A DNA stretch of 64,000 nt, from the NCBI RefSeq assembly GCF_040907265.1, contig NZ_JBFOHP010000002.1, forward strand, positions 8,184,001 through 8,248,000, given 5' to 3'. Positions 53,423 to 61,922 of the stretch are shown one piece after another. This stretch comes from Streptomyces sclerotialus. GTDB lineage: Bacteria; Actinomycetota; Actinomycetes; Streptomycetales; Streptomycetaceae. Under the pieces are notes generated by a model. It made no database searches. It was not told the origin of the DNA and saw only the letters and a program-made list of their open reading frames with translations. Both the position numbers and the translations under genes were made by a program. Within the stretch, counting starts at the first letter, position 1. Each line of letters begins with the position of its first letter.

Positions 53423-54640
53423 ATGAGCGGTGCCAAGCGGCGAGGGCAACGGGTGGGGGCGGGTCAGGACCGCAGGAGCACTGGACCGTCGGCTCCATGG
53501 CACCGATGGGCGGTGCTCCTGGCCCTGATGCTGGCCGCCTTCACCTTCAACACCGCGGAGAACCTGCCGGTCGGCCTTCTGGAGCTCATCTCCGAGGACA
53601 TGGCGGTGTCCGCGTCCGCGGTCGGTCTCCTGGTCACCGGTTACGGCGTGACGGTGGCCGTGGCGTCTCTGCCGCTTGCTCGGGCCACGCAGTCGTTGCC
53701 CCGGCGTCATGTCCTCACCGGCCTGTTGGCCGGGCTGGTCGTGTCCAGTCTGATCGCGGCGCTGTCCCCCTCTTATCCGCTGCTTCTTGGGGCGCGGCTG
53801 CTGACCGCGCTGGCGCAGGCCCTGTTCTGGGCCGTGATGGGCCCGGTGGCGGTAGGGCTGTTCGCACCCCAGGTCCGGGGGCGTGTGGTGGGGGCACTGT
53901 CCGTCGCCGGATCGCTCGCCCTCGTGCTCGGTGTGCCCGCCGGGGCCTGGCTGGGGCGGCAGAGCGCCTGGCCGGTACCGATCGCCACGCCGGCGGGCCT
54001 GGGGTCCGTCTCGCTCGTGATCATCGCCGCTCTCCTGCCGACCACACGCCCGGAGAAGTCGCGCGCCGCCTTCGGGACCGCTCCCGACGCCCGCCGGTTC
54101 GCTACCGTGCTCGTGGCCGGCGCCCTGTCCGCCACCGGGGCATTCGCGGGATTCACCTACCTCGTGAAGTTCCTGGGCGACGTGAGTGGGTTCTCCCCGA
54201 ATACGGTCAACGCCCTGCTCGTGGCTTTCGGCGTCACCTGTCTGGCCGGGGTGTCCCTCACCGGGGCGCTGCTCGACCGCTTTCCGCACGCGGCCCTGGT
54301 CGCGGCCGTGGCCACGCAGGCCGGGGGACTGCTCGGCCTGTACATGGTCGGTGCCGACCCGGTGGCGGCGGTGGTGTCCCTGGTGCTGATGGGCGGCGCA
54401 CTCGGACCGGTGTTCATGGCCACCCAGAACGAGATGCTGCACTGTGCGCCAGGCCGTACGGATATCGCTCTCGCGGCGAACTCCGCTTCCTACAACGCCG
54501 GTATCGCAGCCGGCGCCGCGCTCGGGGGACTGCTCCTGGCACTGGTCGGCGTACGGGCCGCCTTCCTTGCCGGCGGGCTGCTGACCACGGCGTCCTGCGT
54601 AGTACTGCTCAGCGAGCGGCGTCGCCGTAGGCCGTGGTGA
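53423..54640 (+). CDS. MFS transporter (Cml/chloramphenicol-exporter type)
   Basis: A 405-residue protein with twelve predicted helices. The helix 1-2 region reads LLALMLAAFTFNTAENLPVG, then LLELISEDMAVSASAVGLLV, as in the actinobacterial Cml/Cmx and AraJ-like sugar or drug efflux groups. The first 28 residues are basic and cytoplasmic. ATG 53423 follows GAGGTACCTCC. It lies between two insertion-sequence relics, so acquisition by transfer is plausible. The substrate cannot be read from sequence. Confidence 0.9.
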   Translation: MSGAKRRGQRVGAGQDRRSTGPSAPWHRWAVLLALMLAAFTFNTAENLPVGLLELISEDMAVSASAVGLLVTGYGVTVAVASLPLARATQSLPRRHVLTGLLAGLVVSSLIAALSPSYPLLLGARLLTALAQALFWAVMGPVAVGLFAPQVRGRVVGALSVAGSLALVLGVPAGAWLGRQSAWPVPIATPAGLGSVSLVIIAALLPTTRPEKSRAAFGTAPDARRFATVLVAGALSATGAFAGFTYLVKFLGDVSGFSPNTVNALLVAFGVTCLAGVSLTGALLDRFPHAALVAAVATQAGGLLGLYMVGADPVAAVVSLVLMGGALGPVFMATQNEMLHCAPGRTDIALAANSASYNAGIAAGAALGGLLLALVGVRAAFLAGGLLTTASCVVLLSERRRRRPW

Positions 54641-54706
54641 CATCAGACGAGTGACCGGACAGAAGCACGGGCGCCGTCGCAGTAATCGGCGGCGTCCGCA
54701 CCAGGG

Positions 54707-55108
54707 TCAGGGCAGGGCGACGGAGACGAGGCGGACCGTGTGCGACTGCGGACGTGTCCGAAGGCGAACGGGGATGGCTTGACGGTTACCGTCGTGCGCT
54801 CGGCAGGTCGGGAGGTGATGCGCGGGGGGCCGGGGCGGCCGGATATGACGGCGGACCAGGAGGGTGATCATGGTCCAGATGAGGTGAGCCTCGCTGTGGG
54901 AGATCAGCCGTTCGTGGTCCCTCACGTGTCGGCGGGCCCGCAAAATGATCCACGAAATCGCGCGCTCGACGCGCCACCGCTTTGCCAGGACGGCGAAGCC
55001 GTCCTGGTCCTCGCGGCGAGGGACGGTGTGCAGCGCGATGCCGAGGAAGGACTTCGTCCAGGGGATGAGTTCACCACCGTAGGTGTAGTCGGCCCAGGCA
55101 ACGGTCAC
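54707..55108 (-). mobile_element. IS5-type transposase, C-terminal 130 residues
   Basis: The minus frame reads AWADYTYGGELIPWTKSFLG, then IALHTVPRREDQDGFAVLAKRW, and RVERAISWIILRARRHVRDH, then ERLISHSEAHLIWTMITLL. This is the third-Asp-to-Glu portion and C-terminal helix of an IS5-group transposase. The N-terminal half and both inverted ends are missing. It shares the VRDxERL/SEA-x-x-xW motif and the stop-side residues with the stump at 46071-46295. Confidence 0.82.
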
Positions 55109-55120
55109 CTCCGGACGGGC

Positions 55121-55144
55121 GAGGCGGAGGCGGAGGCGGAGGCG
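55121..55144 (+). repeat. 6-bp tandem repeat, 4 units
   Basis: GAGGCG is repeated four times next to the broken 5-prime end of the transposase fragment. Confidence 0.85.
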
Positions 55145-55518
55145 GAAGAGAAGGTCCCGGAATCTCCGGGAGCGTCCGGGCCGGACCCGCTCGGTAAGGC
55201 AGGCCGAGCCGCGCGCAGATCAGGAGTCCCGACTGGCCCGGTTCCGGATGTGTCGGCGTACTCCTCACGGGGTGTGGCTCGTTCTCAGCGACTGGAACGA
55301 TCAAGGAAGGCGTACTGGCCCCGGTCAGCGGCTTCGTGGACACGGTGATGCTTGCGGGTGGTGAGGTGGTAGTCCCAGTACTGGCGCCGTCACCTCGCGC
55401 GCGAACACCACCGCAACCACGGCTCCGCCGACCAGGACAGTTACCCCCTGTCCGCCTGAGCCCGGAGGCTTCACAGCGGTGCCGTTGCTGCCGACGCACG
55501 TGTCGAAGCCGGCATCCA
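55145..55518. other. Gene-free region
   Basis: No gene is supported here. A minus-strand stretch (SGGQGVTVLVGGAVVAVVFA, about 55410-55470) looks like a former membrane helix, but it has no start or homologous context that I can recognise. Confidence 0.45.
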
Positions 55519-55887
55519 TCAGCGTCTGACCAGGCAGAAAGGATGACCGGCCGGATCGAGGAGAACACGGAACCTGCCCTCGTCCGGTTGATGATCCGGC
55601 TTGCTCGCGCCCAGCTCGAGCAGCCGGGACTCGGCCCCGTCCAGGTCCTCGACCTCGAAGTCGATATGCATCTGCTGCGGAGCGGTCTGACCGGGCCAGC
55701 AAGGAGCTCGGAAGTTGTCGACCCGCTGAAAGCCGAGAAACAGTCCGTCCGCACGATTCAAGCCGGCGAACTCGGCGTCGGACTTCGGATGAGGCTCAAG
55801 CCCGGTGGCCTGCTGATAGAACGCGGCCAAAACCAGCGGGTCAGGGCAATCAAGTGTTATCGCACACAACTTCATCTGCAGAGACAT
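55519..55887 (-). CDS. VOC-family (glyoxalase-like) protein
   Basis: A 122-residue protein of the vicinal-oxygen-chelate fold: KLCAITLDCPDPLVLAAFYQ at the start, GLFLGFQRVDNFRAPCWPGQ in the middle, then QMHIDFEVEDLDGAESRLLE and DPAGHPFCLVRR. It is one betaalphabetabetabeta pair, so it probably dimerises. Its reaction is unknown. ATG 55887 follows GGAGG. Confidence 0.88.
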   Translation of the reverse strand: MSLQMKLCAITLDCPDPLVLAAFYQQATGLEPHPKSDAEFAGLNRADGLFLGFQRVDNFRAPCWPGQTAPQQMHIDFEVEDLDGAESRLLELGASKPDHQPDEGRFRVLLDPAGHPFCLVRR

Positions 55888-55998
55888 GGCACCTCCGAGC
55901 CGGATCACTGAACACGCGGTGCACACCATAGAAGAGGCCCGCCCTCACTACACGATCATCACTGCAGAAGAGCCGCACCCACATCGCGGACAAGGCGT

Positions 55999-56061
55999 GT
56001 GCTCGTGGGGTGGGATGTCGCCGATCGCTGTGTGGAGGTGCTGGTTGCCGAACCGGTCGAC
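55999..56061 (-). mobile_element. IS3-type transposase C-terminal scrap
   Basis: The minus frame reads FGNQHLHTAIGDIPPHEH, resembling the conserved C-terminal motif of IS3-group OrfB proteins (N-x-RLHxAIGxxPPxExE). Only about 21 codons remain. The call is tentative. Confidence 0.4.
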
Positions 56062-56144
56062 CCCATCCCGCGGTGGCGAGTTCGCCACGGTTGCGGGACC
56101 CGCCACGAGGACGGGCCCGCAGCCGGTTGTTCGCCGGACAGAGG

Positions 56145-56870
56145 TCAGCCGCTGACCGTGATGTTGGAGCTTCCGCTGCTCTGGTAACCCTCGGTGGCCA
56201 TGATCATGTAGTACTTGAACTGGCCCATGTTCATGCCCGCGCGCGCCCAGGCGTCGAAGTGGTTGCCGGTGGTGATGGTGCCGGAGCCGCTGGTCACCTT
56301 CGACTGCCGGACGCTCCAGTACTGGTCGAAGGTGCGGGTGCCCTCGACGGAGGGGGCGTTGTACCGCGTCGTCTTGTAGATGTCGTACGTGCCGCCGTCG
56401 CTGTAGACAGTGCCTCTGTACTCGCCGGTGGGTCGGTAGCTGCCCCAGTTGTCGACGATGTAGTACTCCACCAGCGGGTTCGACGTCCAGCCGTAGAGGC
56501 AGCCGTAGCCGTTGCCCGACGGGTTGAAGTAGCCGGTGTAGCGGACCGTCCTGCGCCCGCCGGTGTTCCAGCCCTTGCCGGCGACGAAGTTGCCGCAGTT
56601 GGTCCACCGGGTGCTGTAACTGCCGCCGCCGTTGAGCGTCATGGAGACGGAGCCGCCGCCGTCGGTCCAGAACGAGTAGTACATGCCGTCGTAGCCGGTC
56701 TGGTTGGTGGTGATGGTGGTGGCGGCGTGGGCGGTGCCGGGCAGCAGCAGTCCGGACGCGGTGGCGAGCGCGACGGCGCCGGCGCCGCCGAGGAAGCCTC
56801 GTCGGCTCAAGCCGCTGAAGGGAGCGGGGTTCTGCTGGATCTGGTCCTGCTGCGTGCTGTCCTGCTGCAT
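56145..56870 (-). CDS. Endo-1,4-beta-xylanase, glycoside hydrolase family 11
   Basis: A 241-residue secreted xylanase. The leader has a twin-arginine motif ([20 protein letters not shown]) ending at AHA. The mature enzyme of about 190 residues begins [20 protein letters not shown]. The two catalytic Glu are in [12 protein letters not shown] (about residue 134) and [12 protein letters not shown] (about residue 226). There is no carbohydrate-binding module, as in the Tat-exported XlnC of S. lividans. ATG 56870 follows GGGAGGAC; a longer frame to 57203 is non-coding leader. It hydrolyses xylan in the extracellular space. Confidence 0.95.
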   Translation of the reverse strand: MQQDSTQQDQIQQNPAPFSGLSRRGFLGGAGAVALATASGLLLPGTAHAATTITTNQTGYDGMYYSFWTDGGGSVSMTLNGGGSYSTRWTNCGNFVAGKGWNTGGRRTVRYTGYFNPSGNGYGCLYGWTSNPLVEYYIVDNWGSYRPTGEYRGTVYSDGGTYDIYKTTRYNAPSVEGTRTFDQYWSVRQSKVTSGSGTITTGNHFDAWARAGMNMGQFKYYMIMATEGYQSSGSSNITVSG

Positions 56871-57225
56871 GCGTCCTCCCGATGAAGGCTGGTGGGGCGG
56901 GGCGGCTTCTGCTGCCCGCGGCCTTGCATGGAACACGGCGGGGGTCACCCGTCGTCGTGCCGCAACGACCGACCGCCATCCCCGGTCACATGACGCGAAG
57001 GGAACGACGGCCTCCTGTCGCTCGGTGGCCACAGTTTTCGTAAAGCGCCATGAGCCTGTCAACACTTTCGACATTCTTTCGGAAACTCTTTTATAGCCAG
57101 AAGAGGTCTTGGCGAGTATGTATTCGCTGGTCAAGCCTCTCCTCACGCTAACCGTTGCGAGGAGTGGAATGAGATGAGGGAGGAGCATAATGCAAGCATG
57201 CACAGGAAGTTCGAAAACTTTCGGA

Positions 57226-57890
57226 GCGGGGACGCGACTGCGGCAGCCCCCACTGGGAACGACTGCGCGCGAACGGCCTGAAAGCCACCGCGTACGACGC
57301 GGCGAAATCCGCGACCGTCGTCTACGCCGAGGTGCGGTGCCGCGCCCGGACCCTCGAATCCGTCAGCCTCGTCCTGACAGCACAGCTCGCGGAACGCTCC
57401 CGCAGCTGAAGGTCTGCGACGGCACCGCCTTCCTCCACCCCCGCACACGCATGGGCCGGCAGTACGCCAAGCTCAGCCTCGACACCCCCGACGCGGTCTC
57501 CGCCGGTCTGGACGCCGCCCGCCACCCCGGCTCCACCGCCTACGAGGAGCACCAGCGCACCCGCGGCCGCGAGTTGCACGTCCTCCGGGAGAAGCTGAGG
57601 GACGACGACCGGTGCGCTGACGAGCAGTACGAGGCCCTCAAGGGCCCGTCCGGCCACTCCGGCTGGCTCCGGCTGGCCGCCAACCACACCGCCGCCGCCG
57701 ATCTCCAGGACGCTCTGGCCGGGGTGTACGAGGAGTTGTTGACCGCCGAACCGTCCCTGGCCGAGGAGCACCGCGCCAGCGCCGAGCAGTACCGCGCGTA
57801 CCCCCAGAACGCCCAGAACGTCCGCAAGTACGTCGAACTGGCTCTGAAGCGAACAGGGCGAACTCCGGCCCGGTCCGGTGAGCGGGTGCG
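57226..57890 (+). pseudogene. Decayed uncharacterised gene
   Basis: Two frames together look like one former protein: [20 protein letters not shown], then [20 protein letters not shown] to a stop near 57408, continued in another frame as QLKVCDGTAFLHPRTRMGRQ, then YAKLSLDTPDAVSAGLDAAR, and YRAYPQNAQNVRKYVELALK. Composition is soluble and helical and no family is recognised. There is no start codon in the first frame and no clear stop for the second, which runs into antisense of the next gene. Confidence 0.5.
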
Positions 57891-58505
57891 GCGCGTGACG
57901 GGGCCACGGCCTGGCGCTGCGATCGGCAGCGGCGGCATGCAGCGCCTCCAGCAGCAGGCAGCCTGGGTACGCGCCGAACACCGGGTACTGACGTCGGTGA
58001 TGGCAGGACCAGTAGCTCACCACCCGACGCTCGGTCCGCCGGAAGAAGGCCGGGTTGCGCGCGAGGAAATCCCCGTACAGCTTCCACGAAGCAGACCATG
58101 GAGTGGCGAGGTCGGGCAGGCCGTACCGGATCGCCTCCAGGATCTCCAGGACGTACTCGCCGACCAGTTGCACCACGAACGGGGCGGCCCACGGTTCGCT
58201 GGAGCCGAGGATCTGCTCCAGGTGACGCTGGCGGACCCGCCCGTCCCCGTCGCGCGAGTACAGGCAGTGCAGGATCAGCCGCTGGGTCGCCGTGAGCGAG
58301 CGTTGCGCACCGGAGACCGGCTCGTCGTGGTAGATCCGGTACGGGATGGTGACCGTCTCCCCGGACACCTCGACCCGGAACGGCCGTATGTGCGGGTACC
58401 GACTTCTCGGCATCACCGCCAGGACGTCCCGCACCTCATCGGCCAGCGAGGAGGGAACGCCGCCGTCAGAACACCGTCGATCTCCGCCGTGGTCCGCAGC
58501 TGCAT
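57885..58505 (-). pseudogene. Conserved Streptomyces hypothetical, frameshifted and 3-prime truncated
   Basis: ATG 58505 starts MQLRTTAEIDGVLTAAFP. Near 58455 the frame must shift to reach SSLADEVRDVLAVMPRSRYP, then HIRPFRVEVSGETVTIPYRI, ATQRLILHCLYSRDGDGRVR and PFVVQLVGEYVLEILEAIRY, then VVSYWSCHHRRQYPVFGAYP. The alternative is a shorter gene starting at GTG 58434. The sequence loses its character at about 57890, where it meets the other decayed gene tail to tail. The function is unknown. Confidence 0.55.
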
Positions 58506-58654
58506 CCCAGGAGCATAAGCCGGTCTCCCTGTGTTGCCCTGCGGCTTGGCTTGGTCCTTGAGTACCGGACCTGGTCCGCGGTCACACGCTTCTCTCCTGG
58601 GCTGCCAGCTGGGATGATCGCCTGGTGGGTCAAGGTGGAAGAGCTGGGCCTGTC

Positions 58655-59122
58655 ATGAGCGAATGGCCGCCGGCGGTGCGTAAGGACTTGGAGGCTTCGG
58701 GATGGATGGCGGGCAGGCGGGTCGACACGGCCGACTGGCGATCCCTGTTCGAAGGGGTCGGTATCGTCATGCACGACGCCGCGGAGAGGTTTCTCCAGGA
58801 GTTCGGGGGGCTGACCGTGAGCATCGGCGGTCCGGGCATCAACTGCGCCCGGGAGCCATTCGTACTGGACCCGGAGTTGGCTCGGGGAGAGGACGACCGG
58901 TTCTCCGAGTGGAGCGACGCCTTGGGAAGACGTCTCTTCCCGCTCGGCGAGCTCGATCACGGCCGATGCTTTCTCGGTATCGATGAGGGCAGTGAGATTT
59001 ACCTTGTCGAGGCCTGGGTCGCCAGCTTCGGACCAATGCCGCATGCCCTGGAAAATCTGATCTCCGGCGTGATGCCCCGCAGGATCGATGGTGAACTCAG
59101 GCAGTTGGATCAGGTCCGCTGA
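58655..59122 (+). CDS. SUKH-3 domain protein
   Basis: A 155-residue protein of the SUKH-3 group: SEWPPAVRKDLEASGWMAGR, then RFLQEFGGLTVSIGGPG and GELDHGRCFLGIDEGSEIYL. SUKH proteins are commonly immunity proteins against contact-dependent or polymorphic toxins. No toxin gene is adjacent, so it may be an orphan. ATG 58655 is preferred; its ribosome site is weak. Confidence 0.82.
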   Translation: MSEWPPAVRKDLEASGWMAGRRVDTADWRSLFEGVGIVMHDAAERFLQEFGGLTVSIGGPGINCAREPFVLDPELARGEDDRFSEWSDALGRRLFPLGELDHGRCFLGIDEGSEIYLVEAWVASFGPMPHALENLISGVMPRRIDGELRQLDQVR

Positions 59123-59284
59123 GAGGCCGCCGCGAGAGCAGAAACTGCAGATGGAAGGAGACTGGCGTTCTCGGCGAGGGCGGCAGCTTCAGTCACGACG
59201 ACCGCCCCTGAGCTCAACCCCATGATCCCGATCGACGACCTCACTCGCCTTGCCGGGAAGACAGCCCGCCCTCGGCGGCGCGGG

Positions 59285-60190
59285 TCAGCGCTGCGATCCG
59301 GATTCCGCCGCGGGCAGCCTCTCCGGTGCCGTGCCCTCGGTGACGCTCAGGTCCTGGGTTCCTATGACGGACAGCAGTTCCAGTTGCTCGGCTCCCGGGC
59401 TTCCGGGCGGTGCGGTGAACCACAGCAGGCGTTGGCGTCCGTCCTCGCTGAGCAGGTTGTAGCAGTCGAGTTCGATGATGCCGAGCGTGGGGTGGACGAT
59501 CTTCTTGTGGTCCATGCGGCGCACCGCGACGTCGTGGGTGTCCCAGAGGGCTGCGAATTCCTGGCTGCGGCGGCGTAGCACAGCGATCATCTTCGTGACC
59601 TCCGCGTCCCGGCCGCGCCGGGCGGCCGCTGCCTGGAGGTCGGCCACGAACACCCGGGAGTGGTGCGGGTGGTCCTCGGGCGGGTACCTCTCACGTGCTC
59701 GCGGGTCGGTGAACCAGCGGTACACGAAGCTCGCCGCCGGGCCGCGGTGTGCCGGGGACGTGCCGAGCAGGTTCCGGGCCAGGTCGTTTTCCACCAGGGT
59801 TTCGTGCAGGTCGGTGATGACGCGCGCGGGGGTGTTGGACAGCCGGTCCAGGAGTCCGAGAAGCGCGGGCTGCACGTGTGCCGACGGTCCGTGTGCCGAC
59901 GGGGGGATCGGCCGTTCGGCCAGGTGAAACAGATGGTCGCGCTCGTCGCCGGTCAGGCGCAGGGCTCGGGCGAGGGCGGCCAGGGTCTGGGCCGAGGGCT
60001 GCACGCCGTGCTGTGCGCTGCCGCGTTCCAGCTCGGTGTAGTAGTCGGCTGACAGCCCTGCCAGCTGGGCGACTTCTTCGCGGCGCAGTCCGGGGACGCG
60101 CCGGCGCGGGCCTTGGGGGAGACCGACTTCCGCGGGGCGGATGCGGTCGCGGCGTGTCCTGAGGAAGGCGCCGAGTTCTGGAAGGTTCAC
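59285..60190 (-). CDS. XRE-family regulator with MmyB-like ligand domain
   Basis: A 301-residue regulator. The helix-turn-helix lies at about residues 28-80 (RRRVPGLRREEVAQLAGLSA, then DYYTELERGSAQHGVQPSAQ). The C-terminal PAS-like MmyB domain (TLVENDLARNLLG; then FVADLQAAAARRGRDAEVTK; and HPTLGIIELDCYNLLSEDGR) is thought to bind fatty acids. The group often represses a divergent oxidoreductase gene. Here that neighbour is the decayed SDR gene at 60393, so the target may be lost. GTG 60190 gives the usual N-terminus (LGAFLRTRRDRIRP). Confidence 0.92.
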   Translation of the reverse strand: MNLPELGAFLRTRRDRIRPAEVGLPQGPRRRVPGLRREEVAQLAGLSADYYTELERGSAQHGVQPSAQTLAALARALRLTGDERDHLFHLAERPIPPSAHGPSAHVQPALLGLLDRLSNTPARVITDLHETLVENDLARNLLGTSPAHRGPAASFVYRWFTDPRARERYPPEDHPHHSRVFVADLQAAAARRGRDAEVTKMIAVLRRRSQEFAALWDTHDVAVRRMDHKKIVHPTLGIIELDCYNLLSEDGRQRLLWFTAPPGSPGAEQLELLSVIGTQDLSVTEGTAPERLPAAESGSQR

Positions 60191-60392
60191 CCCTTCATGG
60201 TCGCGCGTGCGCCAGGCCGTAGCCAGGGGGTGGCATCCCCTGGGTGAACGCAGCCCTGGCTAGGGGTGGGGGACCGGCCGATCGTTGAGGACGCAGCAGG
60301 GCGACGGCGAGACCGCGGCCTGATCGCATTCACGACAGGAGTCGGTACTGAACCGCCCACAGCCACCCCATCGATCAACGAGAGGCCCCGTC

Positions 60393-61326
60393 ATGAGGAA
60401 CGACGACGCCGGAAAGGTCGTCCTGGTCACCAAGGCCGCCAGCGGAATCGCGGCGTTGTCCGTGCGTGTCCGGGCCCCCGCCGGTCACACCGTGTACGCG
60501 GGCATCCGCCGGACCACGACCCGTGACGTGACCGCGGTGGCCGGCCTGGCGCACTACGGCACCGACCACCAGGTCGAGGCGCATACCGTGGAGCTGGACG
60601 TCACCTGCCAGGACTCCGCCGACGCCGCGGTCGACCGGATCGTCGCCGAGCGCGACCGGCTGGACGTGGTCGAGCACAACGCCGGACACGTGGTCCTGGG
60701 CGCCGCCGAGGCGGCGTTCACTGCCGAGCAGTTCGCGGACCTGTACGACGTGAACGTCCCGTCCTGGGTGCCCCGCGCGCCAAGCGCGCTGCCCTGCCGA
60801 AGTCGTCGTGTGAGCAGGGCTCGGGGCTGCTGGTGTGGATCGGCAGCTCCAGCACCCGCGGCGGCTGCCCCCGTTCCTGGCCCCGTACTTCGCCGGCAAG
60901 GCCGTGATGGACGCCCTGGTCGTCAGCTACGCCGCCGAGGTGCTCCCGTTCGGCATCGACCACGATCGTGGTGCTCGGTGCGTTCACCACCGACACCAAC
61001 CACTTCGCCGACGCAGACGCCCCGCCGACATCGACCGTGCGGAAGTCCACGACCAGCGTCACCGACCTCTGAGGGGCGATCCGGGCAAGTGCCTGGCCGC
61101 GCTCATCCCTTCGGACGCCGATGTGACCGAGGTCGCTGAAGCCGAGGCGCGGCTGGTCGCGATGGCGTAAGGCACTCGGCCGCTGCTCACCCACTCAGAC
61201 CCCGGCCGAGACGGCAGCGAAGTCGTCTCCGGGGTCGCCGACCGCCTCCGCGCCGACTGGCTCCGCGCCGACTGCCTCCGCCGCATCGGACTGGACAGCC
61301 TGCTCACCGCAGGCAGCTCCCTGTAG
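60393..61326 (+). pseudogene. Short-chain dehydrogenase, multiply broken
   Basis: ATG 60393 opens an SDR: VVLVTKAASGIAALSVRVRA, where the family has TGxxxGIG, then NAG in VEHNAGHVVLGAAEAAF. After about 60770 the frame is lost. Pieces continue in two other frames: APYFAGKAVMDALVVSYAAE, then VVLGAFTTDTNHFADA. A last piece, DADVTEVAEAEARLVAMA, ends in a TAA at 61168, and the natural tail follows in that frame (DGSEVVSGVADRLRADWLRA, ending at 61326) with a 15-bp internal duplication. The glycine motif, the frame and the tail are all damaged. Confidence 0.82.
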
Positions 61327-61355
61327 CGCCCCACTGAGAGAAGGAACAACCAGCC

Positions 61356-61586
61356 ATGCCTTTCGCGAACTTCAAGGTCCCCGAGAAGACCCTCACCCCG
61401 GAGCAGAAGGAGGAGATCGTCACCCGCACCACCGAGCTGTACGTCGAGATCTACGGCGAGCGCGCCCGCAACAACACCATGGTGCTGGTCGAAGAGGTCG
61501 CCGACGGCGGCTGGGGCATCTCCGGCAACGTGCTGACCCTGGCCATGCTCGGTGAGACGACACCGACCGACACCGGCGACGCCTGA
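61356..61586 (+). CDS. 4-oxalocrotonate tautomerase-family protein
   Basis: A 76-residue protein beginning Met-Pro, so that Pro becomes the N-terminal catalytic base after Met removal. MPFANFKVPEKTLTPEQKEE, then NTMVLVEEVADGGWGISGN, follows the tautomerase pattern. It lies 29 bases after the SDR pseudogene and may once have formed its operon. GAGAAGGAAC precedes ATG 61356. Confidence 0.88.
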   Translation: MPFANFKVPEKTLTPEQKEEIVTRTTELYVEIYGERARNNTMVLVEEVADGGWGISGNVLTLAMLGETTPTDTGDA

Positions 61587-61922
61587 CCGCACCCACCGGC
61601 CGTCATTCGGCCAGGACAGCACCTTGGAACCGAGGGCCGCCGCCGATCGCTCCCGGCGGCCGGCTTCGTTCACTTTCCGCAGCAGCGTGTGTCCGGCACT
61701 TGGGGCAGCAGCTGGAGGCCGACGGCCCTGCGAATGTTCACGAGAAATGACGTCAGCGCATGGGACCGTCATCCGCTGTGAGGCGGTGGGCCGTTGAGAG
61801 GAGAACCGGGGCCTGATCTGAGACATCCGAAACGAGAACTGGCGCCACGCGGTAGCCGCTGAAACAGTGGTGAGGCATCGCCGCCGCCAGGAGAAGACCG
61901 CCACCACCCGCCTGGCCGGGCT
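61587..61922. other. Gene-free region
   Basis: I see no supportable gene in these 336 bases between the convergent tautomerase and amidohydrolase genes. A 57-codon minus-strand frame with a hydrophobic middle (61753-61923) has no ribosome site and no recognisable family. Confidence 0.45.

Noticed and set aside
46071..55108. A chromosome end (telomere) within the window
   Set aside because: tap-tpg genes usually lie well inside the ends. No run of closely packed palindromes and no sequence end is seen here.
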